DNA of 64,000 nucleotides from Isoperla grammatica (taxonomy: Eukaryota; Arthropoda; Insecta; Plecoptera; Perlodidae). The position numbers and the translations under genes are program-made. The notes beneath the pieces are model-generated. The model searched no databases. It saw nothing but the letters and a program-made list of their open reading frames with translations, and was not told the DNA's origin. The DNA lies in NCBI GenBank assembly GCA_945910005.1, contig OX246746.1, forward strand, positions 36,669,826 to 36,733,825, given 5' to 3'. The number at the start of each line of letters is the position of its first letter. Position 1 is the stretch's first letter. Shown in pieces: positions 38,684 through 47,905 of the stretch.

Positions 38684-40517
38684 TTCCAAAAAGCTTCGCT
38701 ACCATAAGAGTCGATAAGAGGTGATAACAAGAAGAAAACATCCTCAAATTTATCCAAAATACATGGGTAACAATATGTGTGACTACTATTTCACCTAGGT
38801 CCAGTCTTACAATGTCCCAATAACTACTTATTCGTCGAATAGCTTGTTTTTTCCACGGCCACCACCAATCAAAACCCTTGAAATCCTCCAAATAGCTTAA
38901 TTACTACAAATAACTTTCTTATTAGGAGATGGAGACCGGTCCTTAGCAGACAGAATAATAATAATAAAAAAGTAAGAAAATTGCCATCTCGAAAATAAAT
39001 AAATTCCTTGTGTCAACCAACCCTTTCTGCAGTCTTATTTATTGTTTTCTTGCCATGAATTTAGGCTATATTTATATCAATCCATCTTTATTCCAAAAGA
39101 GTAAAATTGTATTAGATCTAATGTCTCAATGTATTTCTCGCTTTTATACCATTATTATCACCCTGATGAAAGTCAGATCTATGGGATTATCACTTATTAT
39201 GTTGAATAATGGTTGAAATTATAGCCTATTCTATTTGGTTTCATCTGAAACTATGGTTTCACAATATTGAAAGTAATAATAATACCATCCCAATCCCATG
39301 GTGCTTATTTTTTGTTGTTGCGAATATCGTACGAATCATGAGAAAAGTGGACAATATACTGAGCGGATTTAATTGGTTGGTTCTGTAAATTGTGTATTTA
39401 AACCTGAGCGGGTGACCAACTTGACTGGATGGTCGTAGTTGAGGACATAACGTTTCAACTAGGAATCGTTCTTCTGTCTGTACTATAGAATCATTCCGCG
39501 TACGCATAGCAAGACACTTCGTAGGCAAATGCCCAGTGGAGATTATCGCTTATTTTTAAATTAAACAAATTCTTTTCATATCCATTCATGTTTTATTCAT
39601 CCAGCTGTTATTTGTACCGATAGAGCTACTCAGTGACAGCGACCGTAGGCCTATGGTCTATACTTCCAGTCGATAAGTTGCTAGTTTGATTACAGCCACA
39701 GCTAATCGCATCAATATGAGTTTCACCCAACGCTTACACATCGGTTGCCGTGTATGCAAATGTGCTGAAATATTCTTTGTAAGTAGTAATCTAAACAGGA
39801 TACTATTGTTTTTAAACGCTGCACCAGTGCTTTTTCTTTTTCAAATATCTACAAAAAAGTACTTTGTGAATGCAATGTTCTATAGTTTAGAAGATGAATA
39901 TTTTGGAAAACGCATTTATCCTCAATATTATATTTTACAATCACGCTACGAAAAACTTTTATAATTATCAAATGAAAGTGTGAATGTTCATTTTTTTATG
40001 TAACTTTAACACACGTCTGATTGATTAAATGACGAAGTTAGGAAAAATCGAAATCTTCAAAAGTTATTAATTTTACAGTGCACCGGTAAAAATGGTTGCT
40101 TTATATAGACCCACGAAAATATTCTTATAGCAAAATTGTTCTCGATATTGTTTCATCCATGTGTATAACATAAACAAAGGTGGACGTGAATGTAAAACCT
40201 AGTAGGCCCTACTGTTCAGAATAGGCCTATGCGTTGTCTTAAATTATTACTTTTTTTCTAAATATTGAGCATTGCAAAGACCCCATTTATGATTCACTAT
40301 TCCTAAGAATATGTGTTATATCTTAAAAAACATTATATTTTAATGTTTTTTTTATTTATATTTAAAAAAAAATTTTTGTTTGTTTATAAAAAAATAATGT
40401 AGATGTTGTAGCTCGTTGATCCGTGTGAAGCTAGTCCATGCTATTGTTTGCGTAACACGCTGTACTGCATGCCACAGTGAATAATATTTAATAACAATAT
40501 TTAAATAATAAACAAGA
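38684..40517. other. Spacer of about 1.8 kb, no gene recognised
   Basis: AT-rich with frames of up to 92 codons that lack recognisable domains. Two TAGGCCTA octamers (39646, 40222) lie here. Confidence 0.45.
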
Positions 40518-40609
40518 TTTTTTTTTTTTTTTTTATATATATCTGCTCCCTGTGTCCAACAATGAAGTCGGGTAGGGGATAGGAACTTAATCCCATCATA
40601 TTCTGACCC

Positions 40610-41431
40610 CTAGGTACATCGAAGCCGGCTGGCCATGCCTGACGCTTCCCTTATGTTAATTTCCTCCGGCTCCTCCTCTTCACTTTCTTCTTCCTCTGCT
40701 CTTTCTACAAATTCTGTCCATACTTTTCTATCTTCCCACCATCGTTCCTGATTGACCTCTTCCCAAGTTGCATTTCTTCTTTCCACGTCCATTACTATCA
40801 CTTCTTCCCGATTCAGTCTTGGTCTTCCCCTCATTCTTTTCTTTTTCCCTGCTTCTTTCTCAAACTCAATTTTCGGGATCCTGTCTTCCTGCATTCTTTT
40901 CATGTGTCCAAACCACCGCAATCTTTCTTTTCCCAGCTTAAAGTTTAGACTCTCCACTCCAAGTTCCTTCCTTATCTTTGAGCTCCTTATCTTATCAATC
41001 TTGGTCACTCCTGCCACACTCCTTAGGAACTTCATTTCTGCTGCTTGTATTGCTTTTTCTTCTTTTCCCCCAACTGGCCAAGTCACCGCTCCATACGTGA
41101 GTACTGGTACAAAATATGCTTTGTATATTAACAATTTGCATTGCCTTGGTATCTCTTTTTTCCAAATCAGTTTCCTCACTAACTGGAAAAAATTTTCAGC
41201 GGTCCCCGTTCGTCTTCCAATCTCTTTGTCAATTTTACCATCAGATGAGATGATGGTTCCAAGATACTTGAAATCCTGAGTCTCTACTAGTTCTTCACCT
41301 CGCAGGACAATCTTTGGTCTATCCGCTTTCCTCTTCTTATTCCCCATAACCATCACTTCGCTCTTAGCCATACTTATCTCTAATCCAAACTCTTGAGTCC
41401 CTTCATTCCACTTATCTACTCTTTGTTGTAC
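40610..41431 (-). pseudogene. LINE ORF2 C-terminal part, separated by one nonsense codon
   Basis: The same reading frame continues directly beyond the TAA for another 273 codons. It contains FKYLGTIISSDGKID and a run of RT thumb-like helices, LRWFGHMKRM, and a basic plus acidic tail (RKVWTEFVERAEEEESEEEE) ending GMASRLRCT. FKYLG...ISSDG and RWFGH are standard post-YADD landmarks in RTE/CR1-like RT proteins. No frameshift separates it from the upstream part, so a single base change probably inactivated the copy. A Met codon at 41371 would start a 253-residue fragment with no RT core. Confidence 0.9.
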
Positions 41432-41434
41432 TTA
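41432..41434 (-). other. In-frame TAA interrupting LINE ORF2
   Basis: The plus strand reads tta, so the minus strand has TAA between GKSRE and VQQRVDKWNE. Coding potential continues on both sides in one frame. A single substitution from a sense codon is the simplest origin. Confidence 0.9.
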
Positions 41435-43789
41435 TTCCCGTGACTTTCCCCATATTAGAACATCATCAGCATAAATTAAGGTTCTAGATGCCTCCGGTCC
41501 TTCTGTCTCCACTTTCCTCAATATCTCGTCAAGTACTATATTAAAGAGCATCGGTGACAGCACACTTCCTTGTCTTAAACCTGTTTTGACTTCAAACCAA
41601 TCCGTTCTGCCCTCCCTGGTTTCCACGCAACTCACACTCTTCATATACATGCTCTGCACTCTTTCCACCAGTTTTCTGTCAACCTTCTTTTTCCTTAGGC
41701 TTTCCCACACTCTCTCTCTGGGCATTCTATCATAGGCCTTTGTGAGGTCTAGGAAGACCATCCATATCTCCTCACCATTTTCCCTTTCTCTTTCCATCAT
41801 TTGACGTATTGAGAAAATCAGGTCCACCGTTGACCGGCCCCTTCTAAACCCATGTAATTCCTCCCTTAAGCTTTTCTCCACATGTTCTTTCATTCTCTTC
41901 TCTAGCACTTTTTCATATAGTTTAGCACAATGGCAGAGTAGAGTTACACCTCTATAATTTCCACAGAGCTTTTTGTCCCCTTTCTTAAATATTGGTATGA
42001 TAACACCCTTTTCCCAGTCCTCTGGAATCCTCTTATCTCTCCATGCTGCTGTTAACACTCTAAATATCCAGTATTCCCCCTCTTTTCCTGCTGCTTTGAT
42101 CATGTCCACAACTACTTCATCAACTCCGGGTGGTTTCCCATTCATCATCTCTTTTAGCGCCAGTTTGACTTCTGCTTCAGAGAGTTCCTCTTCTTTTTTC
42201 TTCCCCTCTTCTCCTTCATCTTCTTCCGCTGTAGCTAGCTCCTCACAACCTTCTTCCTCACTTGTATGTGCTGTCCCTCCCTTCCTTGCATCTTCAACAT
42301 TAAGCAAGTTCTCAAAGTAGTTTTTCCATAGTCTTATCTTCTCGTGTGGCTCGTTTGTGACCGTTCCATCTTCTTTCCGTAGAAAATGTGCCTCCTCAGT
42401 TCTTCCCTTTTTCTCTTTCACCATGTTATACAACACTTTCTTATTTCCTTGGAAATCTTTCTGAAGTCTATCTCCAAACTCCTCCATGCTTTTCTCTTTT
42501 TCTCTCATCACTATTTGTTTTACACTGTTCTTTGCCCTTATGTACTTCGTTACATTTTCCTCTGTATAGTTCCTGTTCTTCTCTCTCCATGCCCGCTTCT
42601 TATTCCCAACTGCTTCTTTTACTTTTTCATTCCACCATGGTGTTTCCTTCTCATTTCTTTTCCCTGTTGCTCTTCCACATACTATCTCAGCACTGGCTAC
42701 GAACGCACTTTTAAATGCTTGCCATTCTTCTTCTATCCCTTTGATTTCTCCGTGTGGCACCCTATCTCGTATCCTTTGCCTAAAGATTTCTCTTTCCTCT
42801 TTTATCTGTAACTTCCACGTCTTTATCCGTTTCTTTTTTGTTCCTCTCTTTTTTGTACAATCTTTACCCTCATATAGTTTGGCTACCAGCAGTCTATGGT
42901 CACCATCCAATGCTACTGAGGGTATGACCCTCACGTCTTCTAGCCTCTTTTCCATCTCTTTTCCTATGCATATGTAATCTATAATAGATTCACATCTTGT
43001 TCCTTCTTCTCCAAATCCATATCTTGTTATCTTATGCTTGTTCTTCTTCTTTTCAAACCAGCTATTACCAATTTTTAACAAGTTTCGTGTACAGAGTTCC
43101 AACATCTTTCTTCCGTCTACATTCCTCTTTCCCCAACCATGTGGACCTAATACCTCTTCAAACCCATATCTCTCTACCCCAACCATGGCATTGAAGTCAC
43201 CCATAACAATCACACAATTATGTTCAATCAGTGCTTCTAGGTCATCTCTAAACTTATCTTTATCCTCTGTAGGTCTTCCAGTTTGGGGTGCATATATTTG
43301 GATAACATCAATTTTTTCCCGATCTATTATAATTTCTACTTTTATTAGTCTGTCACTTACGTATCGTATATCCACTATTTTGTCTTTATATCTTGGGCTA
43401 GCTATTAAACCCACCCCATTTCTTCCTTCACTGCCCCCTGACCACATCATCTTGTAACCACCTCGTAGTTCCTTTTCCCCAGTCCCAATCCATTTAGTCT
43501 CACTGAGTCCAAGCAGTTCCATTTTCCATTCTATCATCGTATCAATAAGCTCTTCTACCTTTCCATTTAGGGAGACGATGTTCAAGGTGCCTATGTTCAT
43601 TGTACTTTTTGGATTGATGGTTCCAAACCTATAAACATTTTCTGTCTTTTTAAGTACTTTCCTGTTCTTCACCTTTCGTATTTTCCTCTCCTGATGTTTT
43701 CTATGACCCGTTACGACTTCCGCGCCTACCTTGTGCTCCCCTTTTGTCCACATATTTGTTCCCTTCTGTACACATTTCACTTCCTTCAC
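41432..43789 (-). CDS. LINE ORF2 N-terminal part: AP endonuclease and reverse transcriptase
   Basis: 785 residues counted from a GTG at 43789; the first ATG is at 43753. Residues about 64-305 form an APE-type endonuclease that nicks the target: NIGTLN (65-70), LSETKW (95-100), IQIYAP, GDFNAMVG (197-204), IDYICI (270-275) and GDHRLL (296-301) carry the expected catalytic Asn, Glu, Asp and His. Residues about 590-785 are RT: NYRGVTLL (611-618), GFRRGRST (647-654), FLDLTKAYD (679-687, motif A), GLRQGSVLSPMLFN (737-750, motif B) and YADD (773-776, motif C). All catalytic residues look intact. The frame ends 9 residues after YADD at a TAA (41432-41434), which cuts off the RT thumb and C-terminal region. 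Confidence 0.93.
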   Translation of the reverse strand: MKEVKCVQKGTNMWTKGEHKVGAEVVTGHRKHQERKIRKVKNRKVLKKTENVYRFGTINPKSTMNIGTLNIVSLNGKVEELIDTMIEWKMELLGLSETKWIGTGEKELRGGYKMMWSGGSEGRNGVGLIASPRYKDKIVDIRYVSDRLIKVEIIIDREKIDVIQIYAPQTGRPTEDKDKFRDDLEALIEHNCVIVMGDFNAMVGVERYGFEEVLGPHGWGKRNVDGRKMLELCTRNLLKIGNSWFEKKKNKHKITRYGFGEEGTRCESIIDYICIGKEMEKRLEDVRVIPSVALDGDHRLLVAKLYEGKDCTKKRGTKKKRIKTWKLQIKEEREIFRQRIRDRVPHGEIKGIEEEWQAFKSAFVASAEIVCGRATGKRNEKETPWWNEKVKEAVGNKKRAWREKNRNYTEENVTKYIRAKNSVKQIVMREKEKSMEEFGDRLQKDFQGNKKVLYNMVKEKKGRTEEAHFLRKEDGTVTNEPHEKIRLWKNYFENLLNVEDARKGGTAHTSEEEGCEELATAEEDEGEEGKKKEEELSEAEVKLALKEMMNGKPPGVDEVVVDMIKAAGKEGEYWIFRVLTAAWRDKRIPEDWEKGVIIPIFKKGDKKLCGNYRGVTLLCHCAKLYEKVLEKRMKEHVEKSLREELHGFRRGRSTVDLIFSIRQMMERERENGEEIWMVFLDLTKAYDRMPRERVWESLRKKKVDRKLVERVQSMYMKSVSCVETREGRTDWFEVKTGLRQGSVLSPMLFNIVLDEILRKVETEGPEASRTLIYADDVLIWGKSRE

Positions 43790-43810
43790 TTTATCGTTAC
43801 CTAGCCATTC

Positions 43811-43813
43811 CTA
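43811..43813 (-). other. TAG separating ORF1 and ORF2 in the same frame
   Basis: The plus strand reads cta. ORF1 stops here and the ORF2 frame opens with the next codon (EWLGNDK), without any frame change. Whether this stop is part of the element design or a mutation cannot be told from one copy. Confidence 0.85.
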
Positions 43814-45373
43814 CCTTTTCCGGGTCCATACCCGGGTGAGGTAAAAATCCTTCGTTGATACCTTATTGGCCTGCTTCACCTCCTCCGTGTTCTGTCCGTC
43901 TATGGGATTCAGGCTCATAACAAATCTCCTCACACATTCTCCCACTCTCTCCTCACGGTCCCATTTACCTTGTCTTTCTAGGCCTATCATCTCCAAAGGG
44001 CTAATGAAAGCCACCCCTTCACTATCGCATACCCTTTTTATTGCTTCATTTACAGTCACGCCAGCACTTGTTGTTACTCCACACATACTTATATGGGCAC
44101 TGGTGTACTTGCTCTTTGCTGTTTGCAATATACCTCTCACATCTTCTATCTTCTGCATTTTTCCTTCTCGACTCCAGCTATCCCGATTTCCTACATGCAG
44201 TACTAGGCGTACTGTTTCAGGCCCCAGGTTCTCGTCCTCTTCTAGTTTTTGCTGTAATTCTCTAATCCTTATTCCAGGATATGCCCTGGCCCTGAAACCC
44301 TCTTCTTTGCAGAAGTATCGACATATTCCTCCTCGGATGTCCCCTATCAATAATGCCTTCACCTTAGTTTGGCCTTCAACTACCATCGGCTGTACGTGTG
44401 AGCTGTCTAGCCGGTTTCCCCCTTGTTCTAGGCATATCGGTACCTCATTTGTGGGTTCTAAGCCTAGGCCTATCCTTACCTGCCTAGTAGGCCTATCTGC
44501 TTCTCCCATGGGCTCTAGTCCTAGGTCTTTTTTGTCCCTAGGCACTACTTCTTGGTTTAGGCCTACTGGCCTTGTAACTGGGCAATTTTCTACCCTCGGC
44601 TCCAGGTGTAGGCCTAGCCTGTCCAGCCGGTTTTCTCCTAGCATAGGCCTAGTATCTGGTTTGTCTAGGTCTGCCCCTACCATGGGCCTTAGGCCTTGTT
44701 TGACCGGATCTGGTGCGTCTCCCTTATCTCGCCAGCCTAGAATTTCCTCTGCCCTCCTTGTCAAGTCCCTCATCTCTTCACACTTTGGTCGGAAACACTG
44801 GTTCATCGACACCACATCCATTCTTGCTTTTTGTTTGTAGACCTTTATTTGAGTCTCCTTATACTGTTTCTTTCTTTCTTCACTCTCCTTTCTAATCATT
44901 TCCTTAATTTCTTTGCTCCGTGCTACTAGCATCTTCATATTGCTCTCCATCTCCATTTCCCATACTAGCCTGTCTGCTAAGGCATCATTTAGTTCTTCCT
45001 CGCTCTTCTTCAGCTTTTGGATCTCTCCTCTCGTTTCATTCATTTCCTTTGTCATTTCTATCCACCAGCTTTTATCACTTTCTATTTCATTTTCGCCCAG
45101 CCTGCTAGGCCTAGGCCTCCTTTGGCCTAGGCCTACATTGCTTCCTGTTGCGTGCTTCATAACCCCACTTTTGTCACACCCACATGCCCAGTCACTTTTC
45201 ACTTTGTTATACCCCTTTTTTTCCACTCCGGCGCACCCAAAATGAGCCCATACTTCACACTTTACGCACTGTATTCCTACCCTGACGCCCTTTTTAAATC
45301 CCCAACATAGTTCCCCTCTTATTTTGGTTTTTAGTTCTTTCACTGCATCACCCACATTCTCTTTGTCCGCCAT
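43811..45373 (-). CDS. LINE ORF1 protein: zinc finger, coiled coil, SGNH-like esterase
   Basis: A 520-residue protein starting at an ATG in the context aagatggcggac. Residues 23-66 hold a Cys/His cluster (C23, C36, C39, H44, C47, C64, C66) resembling a PHD-type zinc finger. Residues about 95-185 are rich in E/K/M heptads and should form a coiled coil for trimerisation or RNA binding. Residues about 200-335 are a degenerate Pro/Leu/Gly linker with repeated RPM/LEPMGE-like segments. Residues about 338-490 resemble an SGNH/GDSL esterase: LLIGDIRGG (344-347 near block I) and LHVGNRDSW (395-398 like block III GxND). The canonical Ser of GDSL is replaced by Ile in GDIR, so catalysis is uncertain. 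By family knowledge such ORF1 proteins act in the retrotransposon RNP. It ends in TAG and is in frame with ORF2. Confidence 0.9.
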   Translation of the reverse strand: MADKENVGDAVKELKTKIRGELCWGFKKGVRVGIQCVKCEVWAHFGCAGVEKKGYNKVKSDWACGCDKSGVMKHATGSNVGLGQRRPRPSRLGENEIESDKSWWIEMTKEMNETRGEIQKLKKSEEELNDALADRLVWEMEMESNMKMLVARSKEIKEMIRKESEERKKQYKETQIKVYKQKARMDVVSMNQCFRPKCEEMRDLTRRAEEILGWRDKGDAPDPVKQGLRPMVGADLDKPDTRPMLGENRLDRLGLHLEPRVENCPVTRPVGLNQEVVPRDKKDLGLEPMGEADRPTRQVRIGLGLEPTNEVPICLEQGGNRLDSSHVQPMVVEGQTKVKALLIGDIRGGICRYFCKEEGFRARAYPGIRIRELQQKLEEDENLGPETVRLVLHVGNRDSWSREGKMQKIEDVRGILQTAKSKYTSAHISMCGVTTSAGVTVNEAIKRVCDSEGVAFISPLEMIGLERQGKWDREERVGECVRRFVMSLNPIDGQNTEEVKQANKVSTKDFYLTRVWTRKR

Positions 45374-45378
45374 CTTGG
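45368..45378 (-). promoter_or_regulatory. YY1-like site at the LINE 5' end
   Basis: Minus-strand aagatggcgga spans the ORF1 start and matches the consensus AAnATGGCGGC at ten of eleven positions. YY1 bound at the very 5' end is known to position transcription in mammalian L1. Here the role is inferred from the sequence and location only. Confidence 0.4.
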
Positions 45379-45398
45379 AAACACTTGGAAATATTAAT

Positions 45399-45929
45399 TA
45401 ATAATAAATTGATTAGTTACTTTAATAAATATTAATAATAATGTATTATTTTATTTTATTTTATTAATATTGTTAATATTATAATAATAGTAACATGCAC
45501 AAAATATTTCACACTGACATCAATAGATATGCAAAACTTCAACAGAAATAACAAAACAAAATCATTTATTTAGGTATGTCATTATGTTTGCTTTGTTATA
45601 GAAATATTATATGAGAGACGACAGGGCGAGTGTTAATATATCATCATCATTCTCAACACGTTTTAATAAAACTCGCTTCTAAATTTTGCTGTCGGTATTA
45701 GCGAAGAAGCTGTGAAGGTTGTCACAACATTGTGAGGGAACCTATGGCTCGATCTACCTAAGAATTTTCGTGTAGAATATTTATCATAAAAGCTTTTCAC
45801 AGTAGCTGTCATGAGACGTGACGCCACAATCTGATGCTAATCACGACAGGTTTCAAGTTTATGGTAAAGACTTTAATAAAATGCGATGTATGATAATCGT
45901 GTTACAGGATAAGGTGGATCCATTCTTAT
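45399..45929. other. Spacer, AT-rich
   Basis: Begins with a (TAATAT)-rich run and has no recognisable gene. Confidence 0.4.
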
Positions 45930-46097
45930 GTCCAAATGCATAGATAGTTCACACTCAAACCCTCCTCTCCTCAGCCTCGCCTAGCCACCAATCACAGAGC
46001 CGTCCACATGACAATGCCGCTCTGTGATTGGTGGTTGGGCGAGGCTGAGGAGAGGCTGAGTTGAGGAAGGTTTGAGTCTGGACTATGCATACGGACC
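45930..46097. mobile_element. Foldback MITE family 3, copy 1
   Basis: The arms include cctcagcctcgcctagccac with caatcacagagcc and their complement ctctgtgattggtggttggg plus cgaggctgagg. The outer ends gtccaaatgcatag and ctatgcatacggacc are also complementary. A second copy lies at 57357-57537. Confidence 0.85.
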
Positions 46098-46499
46098 TTA
46101 GTCTTGATTCCTATATTAAATACATGATTGAATCCTTCATTATTCTCTAATGGAGGTTTACGTGTGGATGTTAAAACAGACCACAGAATAAATTGGAACA
46201 TTTGTTATCCAACAGTATTATCTAATATAAGTTATTTTTGACTTACAGAAATAGAACATTCATAAATGTTCATCTACACACGTGTGACGTGCTAGTTCAA
46301 TTATTTTGATTGTTACTTTTCTATATGAGAGTAAAACGTAGAATTATTAAGATGAAGCATTTGCAGATGCCTCTGACCTGTACGATTTAAAATTGCTGTC
46401 AGAAAAAAGCTCTTTAATAATTTTTGATGTATGTTTTGTCCCGATTGTTACATAAAGGTGTATATACACAAGTGTACCAGTATCTTAATAGGCCTATAC

Positions 46500-46850
46500 T
46501 ACTCCAGGGTTGGGGCGTTTGTTCAAACCGTTATGAGACGAAACCATCAACTCACCGACAGAGGTAACTTATTGCTTAGCACAACAGGCTCTAATTCAGG
46601 AGGCCGCAGGTTCTATACCCAATACCGGCCATCCTGACGAAGCGTTCCTCAGTCACAAGACGACTGCAGGGATTGAGTCTTACTAACAGCCTTCGGACTT
46701 TTCTTCCAAACAGTCCAAGTACTACACACACAGTATCTAGTTAGTGAGTCACTGAAGAGGGGCATGAATTGTCCCTGTTATCTGCCATCCTCTCCCGCTC
46801 CAAGTAAAGCAAGTTCAGTAGGTATTAAACACAACAAACATGAAAGTACA
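46500..46850 (+). mobile_element. Possible tRNA-derived SINE (family 3)
   Basis: attgcttagcacaacagg resembles an A box and ccgcaggttctatacccaat a B box about 35 nt downstream. The body continues with caagacgactgcagggattg and a C-rich 3' part before unique AT-rich sequence. Only one copy lies in the window, so the boundaries and the call are tentative. Confidence 0.4.
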
Positions 46851-47267
46851 CAGACAAATTACAAAGTTGTTATTGTTTCCTTATGTACCATGAATAAATC
46901 AGTTTCCAAAAAATGTGTTCGCCATTTTTAATATGTACAAGTCTAGCAATGGCATATTTACATTTTCTTACACCAGTTTTTCATTAATTTAAAAATGCGT
47001 GCTGGAAAGTCTCAGAAGCCGGACTTGGCTCTGTTCTCAGCTAAAATAAAAAGTTCCCGGAATGAAACCGTGATAATAACACTGGGCTTCATCAAGACCT
47101 TCGTTCATGTTTTCTGTCTCCAGTTTTACTTTGGATTCTTGAAATAGTTGATAATTTCTTGAATGTCGCTCCAATTACCATCAAGCTGCGTAAGTTGAAG
47201 CCGGAGTTGTGTGGCAAGTTGTCACCTGCAGGTCCACACGCAGGCTTTGAACACAGAGGGTGTTGAA
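46851..47267. other. Spacer, nothing recognised
   Basis: No recognisable gene; frames below 80 codons. Confidence 0.4.
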
Positions 47268-47285
47268 GGGGGGGGGGGGGGGGGG
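47268..47285. repeat. Poly-G tract (18)
   Basis: Uninterrupted G run, a candidate quadruplex former and sequencing-difficult site. Confidence 0.95.
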
Positions 47286-47541
47286 TGCGCTCTCCTTGTC
47301 TTGTGTTTGATACGGGCTCATCATACAACTTTTGAAGTTTAGAGAACCTGCTGTCTTAACTGTCTCAGCTTTAACACGTGTACACTAATTAGCTACTTGC
47401 TAATGTGCAGCGTTGCACTTAACTACTATATATGAAGTGTACATTGCAGGGAAAATAAAATGTGTTTATCCGACAACATGTAAAGAGAAAAGGCAATCTT
47501 AGAAAGCAATAAGTTAAAGAAGCGCGTTGTTTGCGTACCCT

Positions 47542-47580
47542 CCCCCCCCCCCCCCCCCCCCCACCCCCCCACCCCCACAC
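47542..47580. repeat. Poly-C tract (21 plus interrupted C runs)
   Basis: Twenty-one C followed by A-interrupted C7 and C5 blocks, 260 bp from the opposite-strand poly-G at 47268. Confidence 0.95.
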
Positions 47581-47689
47581 ATCCCCACCCCGCCACGCAC
47601 CACCAGAGCCGAAGAGAGATAGAAGTTAAATATAAAACTACACGCCATAACATTTCAATGTAAAATACTTGGCCACTGTTTACAGCATT

Positions 47690-47905
47690 TTTGTTTTACA
47701 TAAATGAAATACTCATAACACACATTACACACATTGTTTGGGCAACCGTTCACATCACTTAGAACATATAGGTCGGCAACGGGCCCCATACGAGGGATGC
47801 AACCCTCGGAGACTTGATCAAAGTAGTCCAGCTGTCTCGAAACCAGCGTGGCGTTATCCGGGAATCGAACCCAGATCTCCCACTTACCGTGCGGGTATGT
47901 GCACA
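47690..47905 (-). mobile_element. tRNA-derived SINE (family 4)
   Basis: Minus-strand sequence has catacccgcacggtaagtgg and gggttcgattcccgg (a good B box), then a body with ggttgcatccctcgtatgg. The 3' part lies toward 47690. The plus-strand frame with GIEPRSPT is a translation of the B box. Not a functional tRNA, as no cloverleaf closes. Confidence 0.6.

Larger units (their letters stand above)
40518..45398 (-). mobile_element. Near-intact non-LTR retrotransposon (LINE), about 4.9 kb
   Basis: Read on the minus strand the element has a 5' segment of about 20-25 nt before the ORF1 start, ORF1, ORF2, a 3' UTR of about 90 nt (40535-40609) and a poly-A tail of 17 (T17 at 40518-40534 on plus). The gene order PHD-like/esterase ORF1 then AP endonuclease and RT in ORF2 is that of CR1/L2-type elements, although the endonuclease and RT also recall RTE-like proteins, so the clade is left open. 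An imperfect AT-rich duplication (aataataaa) on both flanks is the only candidate target site. Only two in-frame stops break the reading frame. Confidence 0.95.

Noticed and set aside
40752..45245. Plus-strand open frames across the LINE, the longest 324 codons at 43866-44840
   Set aside because: Antisense shadows of a well-supported minus-strand coding region.
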